DNA of 57,231 nt. Origin: DASWUZ01 sp036401375 (GTDB taxonomy: Bacteria; Acidobacteriota; Terriglobia; Terriglobales; Acidobacteriaceae). Numbering within the stretch: position 1 is the stretch's first letter; each line of letters opens with the position of its first letter. Both the position numbers and the translations under genes were made by a program. Shown here piece after piece: positions 36,782 to 45,380 of the stretch. The stretch lies in contig DASWVB010000022.1 of the NCBI GenBank assembly GCA_036401375.1, positions 1-57,231 on the forward strand, in the 5' to 3' direction. Under the pieces are notes generated by a model. It saw only the letters and a program-made list of their open reading frames with translations. It ran no database searches and had not been told where the DNA came from.

Positions 36782-38032
36782 CTAGATTGAGTTCATATTC
36801 AGTAGGAACTCCGCATTGTTGCGAGTCTTGCCTAGCTTGTCGCCGAGCAGCTCCATTGCTTCCACCGGGGAAAGTGGGTTGAGAACGCGACGGAGAACCC
36901 AGATGCGCTGCAGGTCTTCCTTGGAGATAAGAAGTTCTTCTTTTCGGGTGCCGGAGCGCTGGATGTCGATAGCTGGAAAGACGCGCTTGTCTACCAGCTT
37001 GCGATCGAGAATGATCTCCATGTTGCCGGTGCCCTTGAACTCCTCGAAGATGACCTCGTCCATGCGGGAGCCGGTGTCGACGAGCGCGGTCGCGATGATA
37101 GTGAGCGAGCCGCCCTCTTCGATGTTGCGGGCCGCACCGAAGAAGCGCTTTGGGCGTTGCAGTGCGTTTGAATCCACACCGCCTGAGAGCACCTTGCCGG
37201 ATGGCGGCACGATGGTGTTGTAGGCGCGCGCGAGGCGGGTGATCGAGTCGAGAAGGATGACCACGTCGCGCTTGTGTTCAACGAGGCGTTTGGCTTTCTC
37301 GATGACCATCTCCGCTACCTGCACGTGCCGTGCGGCGGGCTCGTCGAAGGTCGAGCTGATGACCTCGCCCTTTACAGAACGCTGCATGTCGGTGACTTCT
37401 TCGGGGCGCTCATCGATGAGCAGAACGATCAGCACTACTTCGGGATGATTGGTTGTGACGGAGTTGGCAATGGTCTGCAGCAGCATCGTCTTGCCGGTGC
37501 GCGGCGGAGCGACAATCAGACCGCGCTGGCCCTTGCCGACAGGGGTGAGCAGGTCCATCACGCGGCCGGAGATGGACTCGCGCACCGTCTCCATTTTGAT
37601 GCGCTCCTGCGGATATAGCGGCGTCAGATTATCGAAGAGGATCTTGTTGCGGGTCTCTTCCGGAGACTCGAAGTTGATAGCTTCGATCTTGACGAGGGCA
37701 AAGTACTTCTCGCCCTCATGCGGCGGGCGAACGTTACCGCTGATGGTGTCGCCTGTCTTTAGGTCGAACTTGCGAATCTGCGATGGCGAGACGTAAATGT
37801 CGTCGGGGCCGGGCAGGTAGTTGTAGTCAGGCGAGCGTAGAAAACCATAGCCGTCGGGCAGAATCTCCAGCACGCCCTCGGCAAAGATGTGACCCTCTTT
37901 TTCGCTCTGGGCCTGGAGGATCTTGAAGATAAGGTCTTGCTTGCGGAGCCCGCTGGCGCCAGGAATTTCGAGGGTGCGAGCGATGCGGCTGAGTTCGGTG
38001 ATGTTCTTTTCTTTGAGTTCTGAGATAGTCAT
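36782..38032 (-). CDS. rho: transcription termination factor Rho
   Basis: This is a hexameric RNA-dependent helicase that ends transcription. The N-terminal helical domain (MTISELKEKNITELSRIART) precedes the cold-shock RNA-binding domain (DGYGFLRSPDYNYLPGPDDI). The ATPase domain has Walker A VAPPRTGKTMLLQ, Walker B VVLIVLLIDERPEEV, and the secondary RNA site near DSITRLARAYN. The length of 416 residues is close to the E. coli protein and lacks the long inserts seen in some phyla. rpoZ lies 106 bases upstream on the same strand, so the two may be transcribed together. Confidence 0.96.
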   Translation of the reverse strand: MTISELKEKNITELSRIARTLEIPGASGLRKQDLIFKILQAQSEKEGHIFAEGVLEILPDGYGFLRSPDYNYLPGPDDIYVSPSQIRKFDLKTGDTISGNVRPPHEGEKYFALVKIEAINFESPEETRNKILFDNLTPLYPQERIKMETVRESISGRVMDLLTPVGKGQRGLIVAPPRTGKTMLLQTIANSVTTNHPEVVLIVLLIDERPEEVTDMQRSVKGEVISSTFDEPAARHVQVAEMVIEKAKRLVEHKRDVVILLDSITRLARAYNTIVPPSGKVLSGGVDSNALQRPKRFFGAARNIEEGGSLTIIATALVDTGSRMDEVIFEEFKGTGNMEIILDRKLVDKRVFPAIDIQRSGTRKEELLISKEDLQRIWVLRRVLNPLSPVEAMELLGDKLGKTRNNAEFLLNMNSI

Positions 38033-38138
38033 GTTTTTACCTACGGGGGTGGCGTTTCGGGGAGTTCACCGGGAGGGAGTGTTGCTTGGAATGGGCAGGT
38101 GATCGAAGTTGAAGGTCGAACGGTGCAGGAGACCGTGC

Positions 38139-38348
38139 TTAAGCTGCCCGGTCCTGCTGCATAAGCAAGGATTGTGTAGAGGTACAAGCGGGATCGGAGT
38201 TGCTGAAGCGGTTGAGCACGTCGTTGGTCGTATCCTGCACCCGGACGGCAGGACGGTGCAGTTTTCTGGTTGCAAGTGCGGCCAGCTGGCAAAGCTGGTA
38301 GCGATTCTTCACGTGGGTCGTAGCCCCGAATACTAGATCTGAGCGCAT
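38139..38348 (-). CDS. rpoZ: DNA-directed RNA polymerase subunit omega
   Basis: This short gene encodes 69 residues. The sequence MRSDLVFGATTHVKNRYQL, then CQLAALATRKLHRP and QDTTNDVLNRFSNSDP, matches acidobacterial omega subunits. Omega helps assemble and stabilise the polymerase. The start is set at 38348, with AGAGAGA 6 bases before it. A longer frame upstream to 38573 is Arg/His-rich without family support, so I do not use it. Placement directly before rho would couple two transcription-machinery genes. Confidence 0.85.
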   Translation of the reverse strand: MRSDLVFGATTHVKNRYQLCQLAALATRKLHRPAVRVQDTTNDVLNRFSNSDPACTSTQSLLMQQDRAA

Positions 38349-38830
38349 TACTATTCTCTCTTTTACCCCGCCCCTGCTTACGACTGTGTACTTCGGCAGA
38401 GATTTATTGTGGTGGGCAGGTGGATGATCCCTGCTGAATCTTAGACGTGTGATAGCGGGAAACGGCCAGTTCTGTTCAGACTTCCCTGCGGCTATGGGCC
38501 TGATGACACACCTCAGAACATGCCGGCGAGCAACGAGCCTGTTCTGCTCCGCAGCGGGCTTCCAAATCCCCACGTATCAATCATTGGATGAAGCGAGCGG
38601 CGCAGAGATGACCAGTATTTTGTTCTACCATCGGAGGTCGAGGTGTGACACAGCCTAGGAGGCCGTTTACCAGGACTGAAAGATGGGATTGAGCAGAGCG
38701 ACACAGCGGAGTGAATACGGGCCGCGGAAGCCGGGATTTCGTTCAGCAGCAATCAAGTTAAACCCGCACAGCGAGTACGTCAAGTCTTTTCTTCTTCATC
38801 TCTGCAGGGCGGCCGCAAGAGACGCGTAGG
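38349..38830. other. intergenic region upstream of rpoZ
   Basis: I find no gene in these 482 bases. On the minus strand, TTGACG near 38787 followed 17 bases later by TAACTT gives a weak promoter-like pair that could serve rpoZ-rho, which would imply a leader of more than 350 bases. The frames present have no family resemblance. Confidence 0.45.
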
Positions 38831-39427
38831 CTAGATGCCCGGGTTTGGGCCCGTCTCCTGCTTTGCCGCGACAGCGGGGGATGCTTGCTCCCGCTCTCTC
38901 ATCCAGAGGAGCGCCTGCCGCTCGGCGCGGCCCTCATCCCGTGTGTGGAGGACAATGTGTGCGAGTTCATGAGCGATTACGTGATCAGCCCCAGCCAGTT
39001 TGCTGTCTGGATGCAGTAGCGTCGTTCCTCTCACACAGGTCACATGCGCCTCGATCTCGGTCGAGGCGTAGATCTCTTCGCTTGCTCCGTCAGGGCTTGC
39101 GGAGACTCCAGCGCTGTCGGTCTCAACTCCCCTCAGCCAGAGGAACCTTCGCCACGCTGCGTCATCGCAGATGACGACCCACTTCCACTGCACGGGCGTG
39201 GGGAAGATGCTGAGGAGATCCGTGAGGACGGCAACTTGTTCCTTGCAGGCCTGAGAAGGTGGTTCGCCGGCGTGTGAGTGGGTGGTCGCAACGCTGATGG
39301 TATTTTGCGCAAGGGCGGTGGCCGTGCACGTCGACACGGCAGCGAGGGTAGCGAGGGCGATTCGAAATATGGGCACGGCGGCGGGACACTCCTTGACCGC
39401 GCCACGAATATGGCGCGTCCCCTTCAA
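38831..39427 (-). CDS. secreted HExxH protein, possible zinc metalloprotease
   Basis: I do not recognise a specific family. The 198-residue protein has a signal peptide (FRIALATLAAVSTCTATALAQ, cleavage near residue 41). A middle domain contains CKEQVAVLTDLLSIFP and WKWVVICDDAAWRRFLWL. VIAHELAHIVLHTRDEGRAER follows: an HELAH zinc site with a downstream Glu that could be the third ligand. Two further Cys (in HVTCVRG and the ICDD segment) may form disulfides. The C-terminus is Lys/Pro-rich. It is probably an envelope metalloprotein of the gluzincin type; activity is inferred from the motif only. Confidence 0.72.
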   Translation of the reverse strand: MKGTRHIRGAVKECPAAVPIFRIALATLAAVSTCTATALAQNTISVATTHSHAGEPPSQACKEQVAVLTDLLSIFPTPVQWKWVVICDDAAWRRFLWLRGVETDSAGVSASPDGASEEIYASTEIEAHVTCVRGTTLLHPDSKLAGADHVIAHELAHIVLHTRDEGRAERQALLWMREREQASPAVAAKQETGPNPGI

Positions 39428-39589
39428 GGTAGGGTCGGCGAGGCGCTGTGCGACGTGCGCTGAAGAGTGATTCCGCTGCGTCGTTCCACATCGGACGCAG
39501 TGTGCAGGAATGGGAAGAGTGTTGTGACGCGGGGGAAGGAGCGCACAGGATAAACATCGGAGCGCTGGCTAGAGTGCGCGTCTCCCGGC

Positions 39590-39629
39590 TCCCACTCATG
39601 TCGACGAGGCTGCCATCAATGGGGCACTC
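39590..39629 (+). repeat. dispersed intergenic hairpin repeat, third copy
   Basis: It starts TCCCACTCATG and ends CATCAATGGGGCACTC. The arms CCCACTCATG and CATCAATGGG match at 8 of 10 paired positions. It lies between the start of the HExxH gene and the end of yifB. Confidence 0.55.
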
Positions 39630-39659
39630 AAATAATCTAAAGATATGAGGTGGTGGGCC

Positions 39660-41219
39660 TCAGCTCCAGTAGCTGCGATCAAGCGTGCGGTATTGGATGG
39701 CTTCGGCAATATGGGGAACCGAGAGCGACTCCGCACCCTCGAGATCGGCGATCGTGCGCGCTACTTTCAGAATGCGATCGTGGGCACGCGCGGTGAGGCC
39801 CTGTTGCTGCATGGCACGCTCCAGCAGGCGTTCCGCTTCGGCTGACAGTTCGCAGAAGGTGCGGACCTGGCGGGTTCCCATCTGCGCGTTGGAGTAGATG
39901 TGTTCTGCGGCGGCGGAGAAGCGGGATAGCTGGCGATCGCGGGCGGCGAGGACGCGGGCGCGAATCTCGGTTGAGCCTTCGCTGGCTGTGCCGGAGCGCA
40001 GCTCTTTATATTGCACCGCGGGCACCTCGATGTGGATGTCGATACGATCGAGCAGCGGACCCGAGACCTTTGAGACGTACCGCTGGATCATGGGGGGAGT
40101 GCAGGAGCAGTCGCGTGACTTGTCGTTGAAGTAGCCGCAGGGGCAGGGGTTCATCGCAGCAGCAAGCATGAAGCGAGCGGGAAAGCTGAGCGACATCGAG
40201 GCGCGGGAGATGGTGACGTGGCCGTCTTCAAGCGGCTGGCGCATCACTTCGAGGACGTTCCGTGGGAACTCCGGCAGCTCGTCAAGGAAGAGCACTCCAT
40301 TGTTAGCGAGCGACACCTCTCCGGGGCGCGGCACGGCGCCGCCGCCGATCAGCCCCGCGTCCGAGATGGTGTGATGAGGTGCACGAAACGGGCGGCTCGT
40401 CACCAGGCCGCTCTCCCCGTCGAGCACCCCGGCTACGGAGTGAATCTTGGTGGTCTCAAGCGCCTCGTCGAAGCTGAGCGGAGTGAGTATCGAGGGCAGC
40501 CGCTTGGCCAGCATTGTCTTGCCCGAGCCCGGGGGCCCGATCATCAGGATATTGTGGCTGCCTGCGGCGGCTATCTCGAGCGCTCGCTTGGCGCCTTTCT
40601 GCCCGCGCACATCCTTGAAATCCAGATTGAAGTGTTGCATCTGGTCGAGCAGCCTCGGGATAGGTGCGCGGAAGGGCTGCATCTTGATGCCCCCGTTGGC
40701 GGCCGCGTTGAGCAGCTCTCGTACCTCGTTGAGGTTGCCAACGGGGTAGATATCCACCCCGTCCACCACGGCCGCCTCGGCCGCATTCGCCATGGGGATG
40801 ATGAGGCTTTGAATACCACGGGCGCGCGCTGCGACCGCGATTGGGAGCATCCCCGAGACGGAGCGCAGACCGCCATCGAGCCCGAGCTCGCCGACCAGCA
40901 GAAACTGGCTCAGGTCCCGAAGCTGCAGGGCGCCGTACGCTCCCAGAATTCCAATTGCGATCGGAAGGTCGAAGCCGGAGCCTTCCTTCTTGATATCGGC
41001 CGGAGCGAGGTTGATCGTTATCTGCGTGGGAGGAATGGAGAAACCGGAGTTCTTGATGGCCGCGCGCACCCGATCCCGGCTCTCACGCACAGCTGCGTCG
41101 GGCAGGCCTACGGTGTGAAAGCGGTCCTCGGTGGTCTGAACACCAGAAAAGTCGACCTCGACGTCGATGATGTGGGCATCGATCCCGTATACGGCCGCGC
41201 TAAGAGCTTTGAAGTGCAT
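39660..41219 (-). CDS. YifB/ComM family Mg-chelatase-like AAA+ ATPase
   Basis: This ATPase is related to ComM, a helicase that promotes branch migration during natural transformation. The N-terminal Lon-like domain (about 1-170) shows VEVDFSGVQTTEDRFHTVGLP and PAAVRES-type segments. The ATPase has Walker A GPPGSGKTMLAKRLPSIL and Walker B NNGVLFLDELPEF. The zinc-like insert is MNPCPCGYFNDKSRDCSC. The C-terminal helical domain ends with YRTLDRSYW. The length of 519 residues is normal. Confidence 0.93.
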   Translation of the reverse strand: MHFKALSAAVYGIDAHIIDVEVDFSGVQTTEDRFHTVGLPDAAVRESRDRVRAAIKNSGFSIPPTQITINLAPADIKKEGSGFDLPIAIGILGAYGALQLRDLSQFLLVGELGLDGGLRSVSGMLPIAVAARARGIQSLIIPMANAAEAAVVDGVDIYPVGNLNEVRELLNAAANGGIKMQPFRAPIPRLLDQMQHFNLDFKDVRGQKGAKRALEIAAAGSHNILMIGPPGSGKTMLAKRLPSILTPLSFDEALETTKIHSVAGVLDGESGLVTSRPFRAPHHTISDAGLIGGGAVPRPGEVSLANNGVLFLDELPEFPRNVLEVMRQPLEDGHVTISRASMSLSFPARFMLAAAMNPCPCGYFNDKSRDCSCTPPMIQRYVSKVSGPLLDRIDIHIEVPAVQYKELRSGTASEGSTEIRARVLAARDRQLSRFSAAAEHIYSNAQMGTRQVRTFCELSAEAERLLERAMQQQGLTARAHDRILKVARTIADLEGAESLSVPHIAEAIQYRTLDRSYWS

Positions 41220-41623
41220 TAGCCGGACTACTCCTCGGTTGCGTGTAGGTGATGCAATGGTCGCGAGGGATTGCGGCGGCGAACCAGCTCCTGGAACTTG
41301 TTTGTAGCGGACCCTTCTCTTGCGAGCACTTTGGCCGCTTACGGGGAGAGAAATGGTGTGATCTAGCGAGTATAGGCTTCGATGCCCGCGCGTGGGCTAG
41401 AGCCGGTCAGCACTCCCGCAGGAGCGCCAAGTCCGGCGCCGCCGACGGTGAGCGCATCACTCTACTTGCAAGTCTGCGGAACCCGTGACGCTCATCGCGA
41501 ATTTAATAAAGGAGCCCGGGACGATGCTGCGACGAACTCAGTAGTCGCTTCTCTGAAGTTGATGTGCTCAGTACGTGCATGCCGGGCAATTGCCAGTTAA
41601 ATGAAGGAATAAAATTGAGGCTG
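41220..41623. other. intergenic region between yifB and the serine dehydratase gene
   Basis: This 404-base gap separates divergent genes. I see no gene, repeat copy or clear hairpin in it. GAGG lies four bases before the serine dehydratase ATG at 41624. Confidence 0.55.
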
Positions 41624-43042
41624 ATGAATACCAGCCTCTTCGACCTCTACAAGATCGGCGTCGGACCTTCCAGCTCTCACACCATGGGGCCGATGCGCGC
41701 TGCGCGCCGGTTTGCATTGGAGCTTCGTGAGGACGGCCTGCTCGATCGAGTTGCGCGCGTGATTGCGGAGCTCTATGGATCGCTGGCCTTGACCGGAATC
41801 GGCCACGGGACCAACCGCGCGGTACTGCTGGGGCTTGCCGGAGAGCAGGCCAGGACGATCGATCCCGATGTGATCGAGAGCAAGCTGGAGGAGGTGCGCT
41901 CCACTGGAGCACTCTACCTGCTGGGCTCGAAGCGCGTCGCCTTTCGCGAAGCAGACGACCTGATCTTCCATCGCGACATACTCTACCCCGAGGGAGCTCG
42001 GACGCAGCATCCGAATGGATTGCGTCTCACCGCACTCGACGAGAGAGGGTCAGCGCTGAAGGCAGCGGTCTACTTCTCGATCGGAGGCGGATTCATTATT
42101 GCCGACGGGGAAGAGTTCGCGGGTCCAGCGCTGTCGCGGCCGCTTCCCTTCCCTTTCAAGAGCGCGGCGGAGTTGCTCGAGATGGCTGGCGGGCGAGGTA
42201 TGTGCATCTCCGACGTGATGCTGGCTAACGAATGCGCTCTTCGCAGTGCAGACGAGGTGCGTGCTGGAATTCTTGAAATATGGAGTGTCATGCGGGCTTG
42301 CATGGAGCGGGGCATGGCGACGGAAGGAATACTGCCTGGCGGATTGAAGGTAAGGCGGCGGGCTGCAGCGCTGGCGCGCCGCCTGACCGCTAAGGAGTCT
42401 TCCCACCAAAAGAGCGCAGACCGACAAGATGCTTTGATGCTCGACCCTCTCGCTCCTTTAGACTGGCTGACGGTCTATGCCATGGCAGTGAACGAGGAGA
42501 ACGCGGCGGGCGGGCGCGTCGTGACTGCGCCTACTAACGGAGCGGCCGGGGTGGTTCCTGCAGTGGCCCAGTATTACTGGAGGTTTACTGAAGGAGCGGA
42601 TGAGGATGGCCTGCTGAGGTACTTCCTCACCTCGGCAGCGATCGGCGTGCTCTACAAGGAGAATGCATCGATCAGCGGCGCGGAGGTTGGTTGCCAGGGA
42701 GAGGTCGGGGTTGCGTGTTCGATGGCCGCGGGCGGTTTAGCAGCCGCGCTCGGTGGCAGCAATGAAGAGGTGGAGCACGCTGCCGAAATTGGTATGGAGC
42801 ATAACCTGGGCATGACCTGCGACCCGATCGCTGGGCTGGTGCAGATCCCCTGCATCGAACGCAATGCCATGGGAGCAATGAAGGCGGTGCAGGCCTGCCG
42901 CATGGCGATGAACGAAACCGAGGGCCACAAGGTCTCGCTCGACCAGGTCATCCGCACCATGTATCTCACGGGACTCGACATGCAGTCCAGGTACAAGGAG
43001 ACCTCGCTGGCCGGATTGGCTCTCAACATCATCGAGTGCTGA
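41624..43042 (+). CDS. sdaA: L-serine ammonia-lyase (iron-sulfur type)
   Basis: This 4Fe-4S enzyme converts serine to pyruvate and ammonia. The beta domain starts at LFDLYKIGVGPSSSHTMGP, the substrate-binding signature. The alpha domain has NEENAAGGRVVTAPTNGAAG, and cluster cysteines in GCQGEVGVACSMAAGG and LGMTCDPIAGLVQIPC. ATG 41624 is chosen because it begins right at the conserved domain; an upstream ATG adds 20 unsupported residues. The protein is single-chain (472 residues), not split into alpha and beta genes. It removes serine, the precursor of the cysteine route in this window. Confidence 0.94.
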   Translation: MNTSLFDLYKIGVGPSSSHTMGPMRAARRFALELREDGLLDRVARVIAELYGSLALTGIGHGTNRAVLLGLAGEQARTIDPDVIESKLEEVRSTGALYLLGSKRVAFREADDLIFHRDILYPEGARTQHPNGLRLTALDERGSALKAAVYFSIGGGFIIADGEEFAGPALSRPLPFPFKSAAELLEMAGGRGMCISDVMLANECALRSADEVRAGILEIWSVMRACMERGMATEGILPGGLKVRRRAAALARRLTAKESSHQKSADRQDALMLDPLAPLDWLTVYAMAVNEENAAGGRVVTAPTNGAAGVVPAVAQYYWRFTEGADEDGLLRYFLTSAAIGVLYKENASISGAEVGCQGEVGVACSMAAGGLAAALGGSNEEVEHAAEIGMEHNLGMTCDPIAGLVQIPCIERNAMGAMKAVQACRMAMNETEGHKVSLDQVIRTMYLTGLDMQSRYKETSLAGLALNIIEC

Positions 43043-43184
43043 AGCTCTTTCGCTGGACTCACGTGCGTAGCGGCTGCTGCTTTCAAGTTGCTCATACTAA
43101 ATCGCAGTCCACTCCTGGATCGTAGACCAGGCTTTCGATCTTGGCTGAAGACGACCGCCATCTTCGAACTTGCTGGGGGAACTG

Positions 43185-44123
43185 ATGGTAGAGATTACAG
43201 ATCAGGATGACGTTTCTCCATCGGTGAGTTCAGGCGCTGGTTTTGACACTGCTGAATCTTCTAAGATTCCGCCTGAGGAGCGTCTGCCTGTAGCTCCGTG
43301 GTGGCATACTGCGGTCGTTGTTGGATTGATTGCCGGCGTGTCTGTATCCGGCTTGATGCACAGGCGTCCTGGAGCTGGTGCAGACCACCGTCTCAGAACG
43401 TATAGCGCTACTATCCTGTCTGAGTGGGCGCTTGCCGCCTTCGCGTACTGGGGCATTCGACTGCGGGGAGTGCCCGTCAGGAGATTGCTGGGCCACTGGC
43501 CGCTGGACATGCAGGGATGGAAGCGCGATGTTGTAGCCGCATTCAGCACCTGGATGCTGTTCGTTCCGGTTCTCTTTGTCATCGGCGGTACGCTGAGCCA
43601 CTTCGAAAAACCTGGTGTGAACGGGTCCGCAGAGCAGCGTTTAGCGCAGGAGGGGAAAACACGTGCACGCGGCTCGACCGCCAAGGCGATCGACAGCGCA
43701 GGCACACAGCAGGCGCAATCGAAGCTGTCGCTGAGGCTACCGTCGCCGCATGCGGCTCGCAAAGCGATCGTGAAGCTCGCACCACAGAGCGTGGGCGAGA
43801 TGCTGCTGTGGATACTGCTCAGCATCTCCGCAGGCATCTGCGAAGAACTAGTCTTTCGCGGCTACCTCCAGCAGCAGTTCACGTCCGTGAGAGTGGCTAA
43901 GGGCGGGCTCTGGGTGGGCGTGGCACTCTCGGCGGTCATCTTCGGGAGTGCTCATGCGTATGAAGGAGTGGTCGGCATCATCTCCATCACCGCATTTGGA
44001 GCGGTGTTGAGCCTGCTGGCGGTTAGAAGATCGAACCTGCGCGCGGGCATGATGATGCACGCCTGGCATGACATCTTCGCCGGCATGGTGCTTTTTCTGC
44101 TGAAGCACGCGCACGCGATCTGA
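43185..44123 (+). CDS. CPBP-family intramembrane metalloprotease
   Basis: This is an Abi/Rce1-like membrane protein of 312 residues. The motif set is in the C-terminal half: ICEELVFRGYLQQQF (EExxxR), SAHAYEGVVGI and MMHAWHDIFAGM, giving the Glu and His catalytic or metal residues. Seven or so helices are spread through the protein. An unusual polar insert (about 150-200, Gly/Ala/Lys/Gln-rich) splits the membrane part. ATG 43185 follows GGGGGA at normal spacing; a TTG 15 bases upstream is less likely. The substrate is unknown; relatives process prenylated proteins or bacteriocins. Confidence 0.88.
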   Translation: MVEITDQDDVSPSVSSGAGFDTAESSKIPPEERLPVAPWWHTAVVVGLIAGVSVSGLMHRRPGAGADHRLRTYSATILSEWALAAFAYWGIRLRGVPVRRLLGHWPLDMQGWKRDVVAAFSTWMLFVPVLFVIGGTLSHFEKPGVNGSAEQRLAQEGKTRARGSTAKAIDSAGTQQAQSKLSLRLPSPHAARKAIVKLAPQSVGEMLLWILLSISAGICEELVFRGYLQQQFTSVRVAKGGLWVGVALSAVIFGSAHAYEGVVGIISITAFGAVLSLLAVRRSNLRAGMMMHAWHDIFAGMVLFLLKHAHAI

Positions 44124-44262
44124 GACTGTCGCGAGATTTCTGAGATGGCCATTGGCGCAACGTTGAAGATTAAAGCGTGTTCCGCATCGGCACACGCGAA
44201 GAGGATGAGTGACATTCACGATTCCAAATGTGCAAAGAGATTTGGAAATAGTCATTTTTTTC
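44124..44262. other. AT-richer stretch before the micro-protein promoter
   Basis: This stretch has no gene. Its last 60 bases are notably AT-rich for this window (runs such as TCATTTTTTT), which would help promoter opening. Confidence 0.4.
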
Positions 44263-44320
44263 TTGACACTTATTTTTCATACTTCTATACATTCGATTAA
44301 CTGCAGCACGCGTGTTGCAG
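44263..44320 (+). promoter_or_regulatory. near-consensus sigma-70 promoter and start-site palindrome
   Basis: TTGACA (44263-44268) and TATACA (44286-44291) are separated by exactly 17 bases; the first is a perfect -35 and the second differs from TATAAT at two positions. The expected transcript start is near 44298. At 44301-44320 a 20-base near-palindrome (CTGCAGCACG then CGTGTTGCAG, 18 of 20 symmetric) would form a hairpin at the mRNA 5' end or an operator at the start site. Confidence 0.75.
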
Positions 44321-44352
44321 GTTGGATATATCCAAAAGGGAGAACAGCAACC

Positions 44353-44424
44353 ATGGCAGTTAAAAAGGCAGCCAAGAAGGCACCGGCAAAGAAGGCAGCA
44401 AAAAAGGCAGCAAAAAAGAAGTAA
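44353..44424 (+). CDS. 23-residue Lys/Ala-rich micro-protein (histone H1-tail-like)
   Basis: The peptide starts MAVKKAAKKAPAKKAAKK and ends in three Lys: 11 Lys, 9 Ala, one Val, one Pro. The repeat (KKAA or KKAP) resembles the basic tails of histone H1 and bacterial HU-like or H1-like proteins that bind DNA or RNA. An SD-like AGGGAG lies 10 bases before the ATG. It is a single-gene unit with its own near-consensus promoter, a 5' hairpin and a palindromic terminator, which argues for strong, deliberate expression. A longer frame reading back from 44209 exists but runs over the promoter and is rejected. Nucleic-acid binding is inferred. Confidence 0.7.
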   Translation: MAVKKAAKKAPAKKAAKKAAKKK

Positions 44425-44444
44425 TCAGGCAACAGGCAACACAC

Positions 44445-44470
44445 CGGGGGACGCTCTAGAGCGTCCCCCG
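44445..44470 (+). terminator. perfect palindromic hairpin after the micro-protein gene
   Basis: A fully symmetric 26-base palindrome: CGGGGGACGCTCT at 44445-44457 and its exact reverse complement at 44458-44470. Flanking ACAC and TGTG bases extend the stem weakly. It lies 20 bases after the micro-protein stop. There is no U tract, only TGTGTTTGTGG, so it may be a factor-assisted terminator or an mRNA 3'-end stabiliser. Confidence 0.7.
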
Positions 44471-44534
44471 ATGTGTTTGTGGCGTAGTGTTCTCATCGTG
44501 CGCCTGGCGCATCCCAATCGAAGAGGACCCAGAG

Positions 44535-45320
44535 ATGACTCGCCGTCGATGGATAGCGGATAGCTGGACCGAGAATACGGCGCTGCTCGTTGGAGACCAG
44601 GCTCTGCATCTCGCACGCGTGCTGCGCGCGGAACCCGGGATGGAGTCCGACGTGATAGCGGGAGGCAGAGTCTGGCATGCGGCGATTGCCTCCGTTGCCG
44701 AAGATGAAGTGCGATTCGACCTGCTGACAGAACTCGACTCGGAGCCTGCGTTGCCGGTGACGCTGCTGCTGTCTGTCTTCAAATTTGATCGTATGGAGTG
44801 GGCCATCGAGAAGGTGACCGAGCTCGGCGTCGCACAAATACTTCCCGTGCTGGCGCGACGCACGGAGAAGCATCTGGCTCAGGCTGCACCGAAGCGGGTC
44901 GAACGCTGGCGACGTGTTGTGAGAGAGGCGGCACAACAGTGTCGGCGTTCCGATACACCCCTCGTCGGGGAAGCAGTCGCCATCAAGCTCGTTGTGCAGC
45001 AATCGGGCACACGGGACCAGACTGAACGAGACGGAATAGATCATGAGAAGAGTGGTAGTACTGCGGCCGCTTTAAAGGTGGTTCTCTCGGAGCAGGAGCA
45101 ATCCGTCACCCTGCGCCGCGCCCTTGGCGGCGCAATCACATCGGGCGCGGCAGTGCCGCGCATCGAGATCGCAATTGGACCGGAGGGCGGCTGGGCGCCG
45201 GAGGAGATAGCGCTCTTTCAAGCGGAGGGCTGGATCGCGGTGACGCTGGGCGCGCGCATCCTGAGAGCCGAGACCGCGGCGATCACTGCACTCGCGGTGA
45301 TCGCTGCGTTCCTTCCTTAA
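44535..45320 (+). CDS. rsmE: 16S rRNA (uracil-1498-N3)-methyltransferase RsmE
   Basis: This SPOUT-fold methyltransferase acts on 16S rRNA U1498 in the 30S subunit. An N-terminal PUA-like domain (MTRRRWIADS, HLARVLRAEPG) precedes the knotted domain with FKFDRMEWAIEKVTELG, QCRRSDTPLV, IAIGPEGGWAPEEI and LGARILRAETAAITALAV. The last two are the SAM-binding knot motifs. ATG 44535 is chosen, with GAGGA 8-12 bases upstream. A polar insert at about residues 150-185 is longer than in E. coli. It converges with dnaJ. Confidence 0.93.
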   Translation: MTRRRWIADSWTENTALLVGDQALHLARVLRAEPGMESDVIAGGRVWHAAIASVAEDEVRFDLLTELDSEPALPVTLLLSVFKFDRMEWAIEKVTELGVAQILPVLARRTEKHLAQAAPKRVERWRRVVREAAQQCRRSDTPLVGEAVAIKLVVQQSGTRDQTERDGIDHEKSGSTAAALKVVLSEQEQSVTLRRALGGAITSGAAVPRIEIAIGPEGGWAPEEIALFQAEGWIAVTLGARILRAETAAITALAVIAAFLP

Positions 45321-45380
45321 CTCGGGCGTAAGCTCGCCGCGTCGGCTCGGAGCGCCAGCCGGCGCGTCGTCACCGTCGAG

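Noticed and set aside
44209..44352. Longer start for the Lys/Ala peptide (71 residues)
   Set aside because: The added codons run over the promoter boxes and the start-site palindrome; the hydrophobic AT-rich translation has no support.
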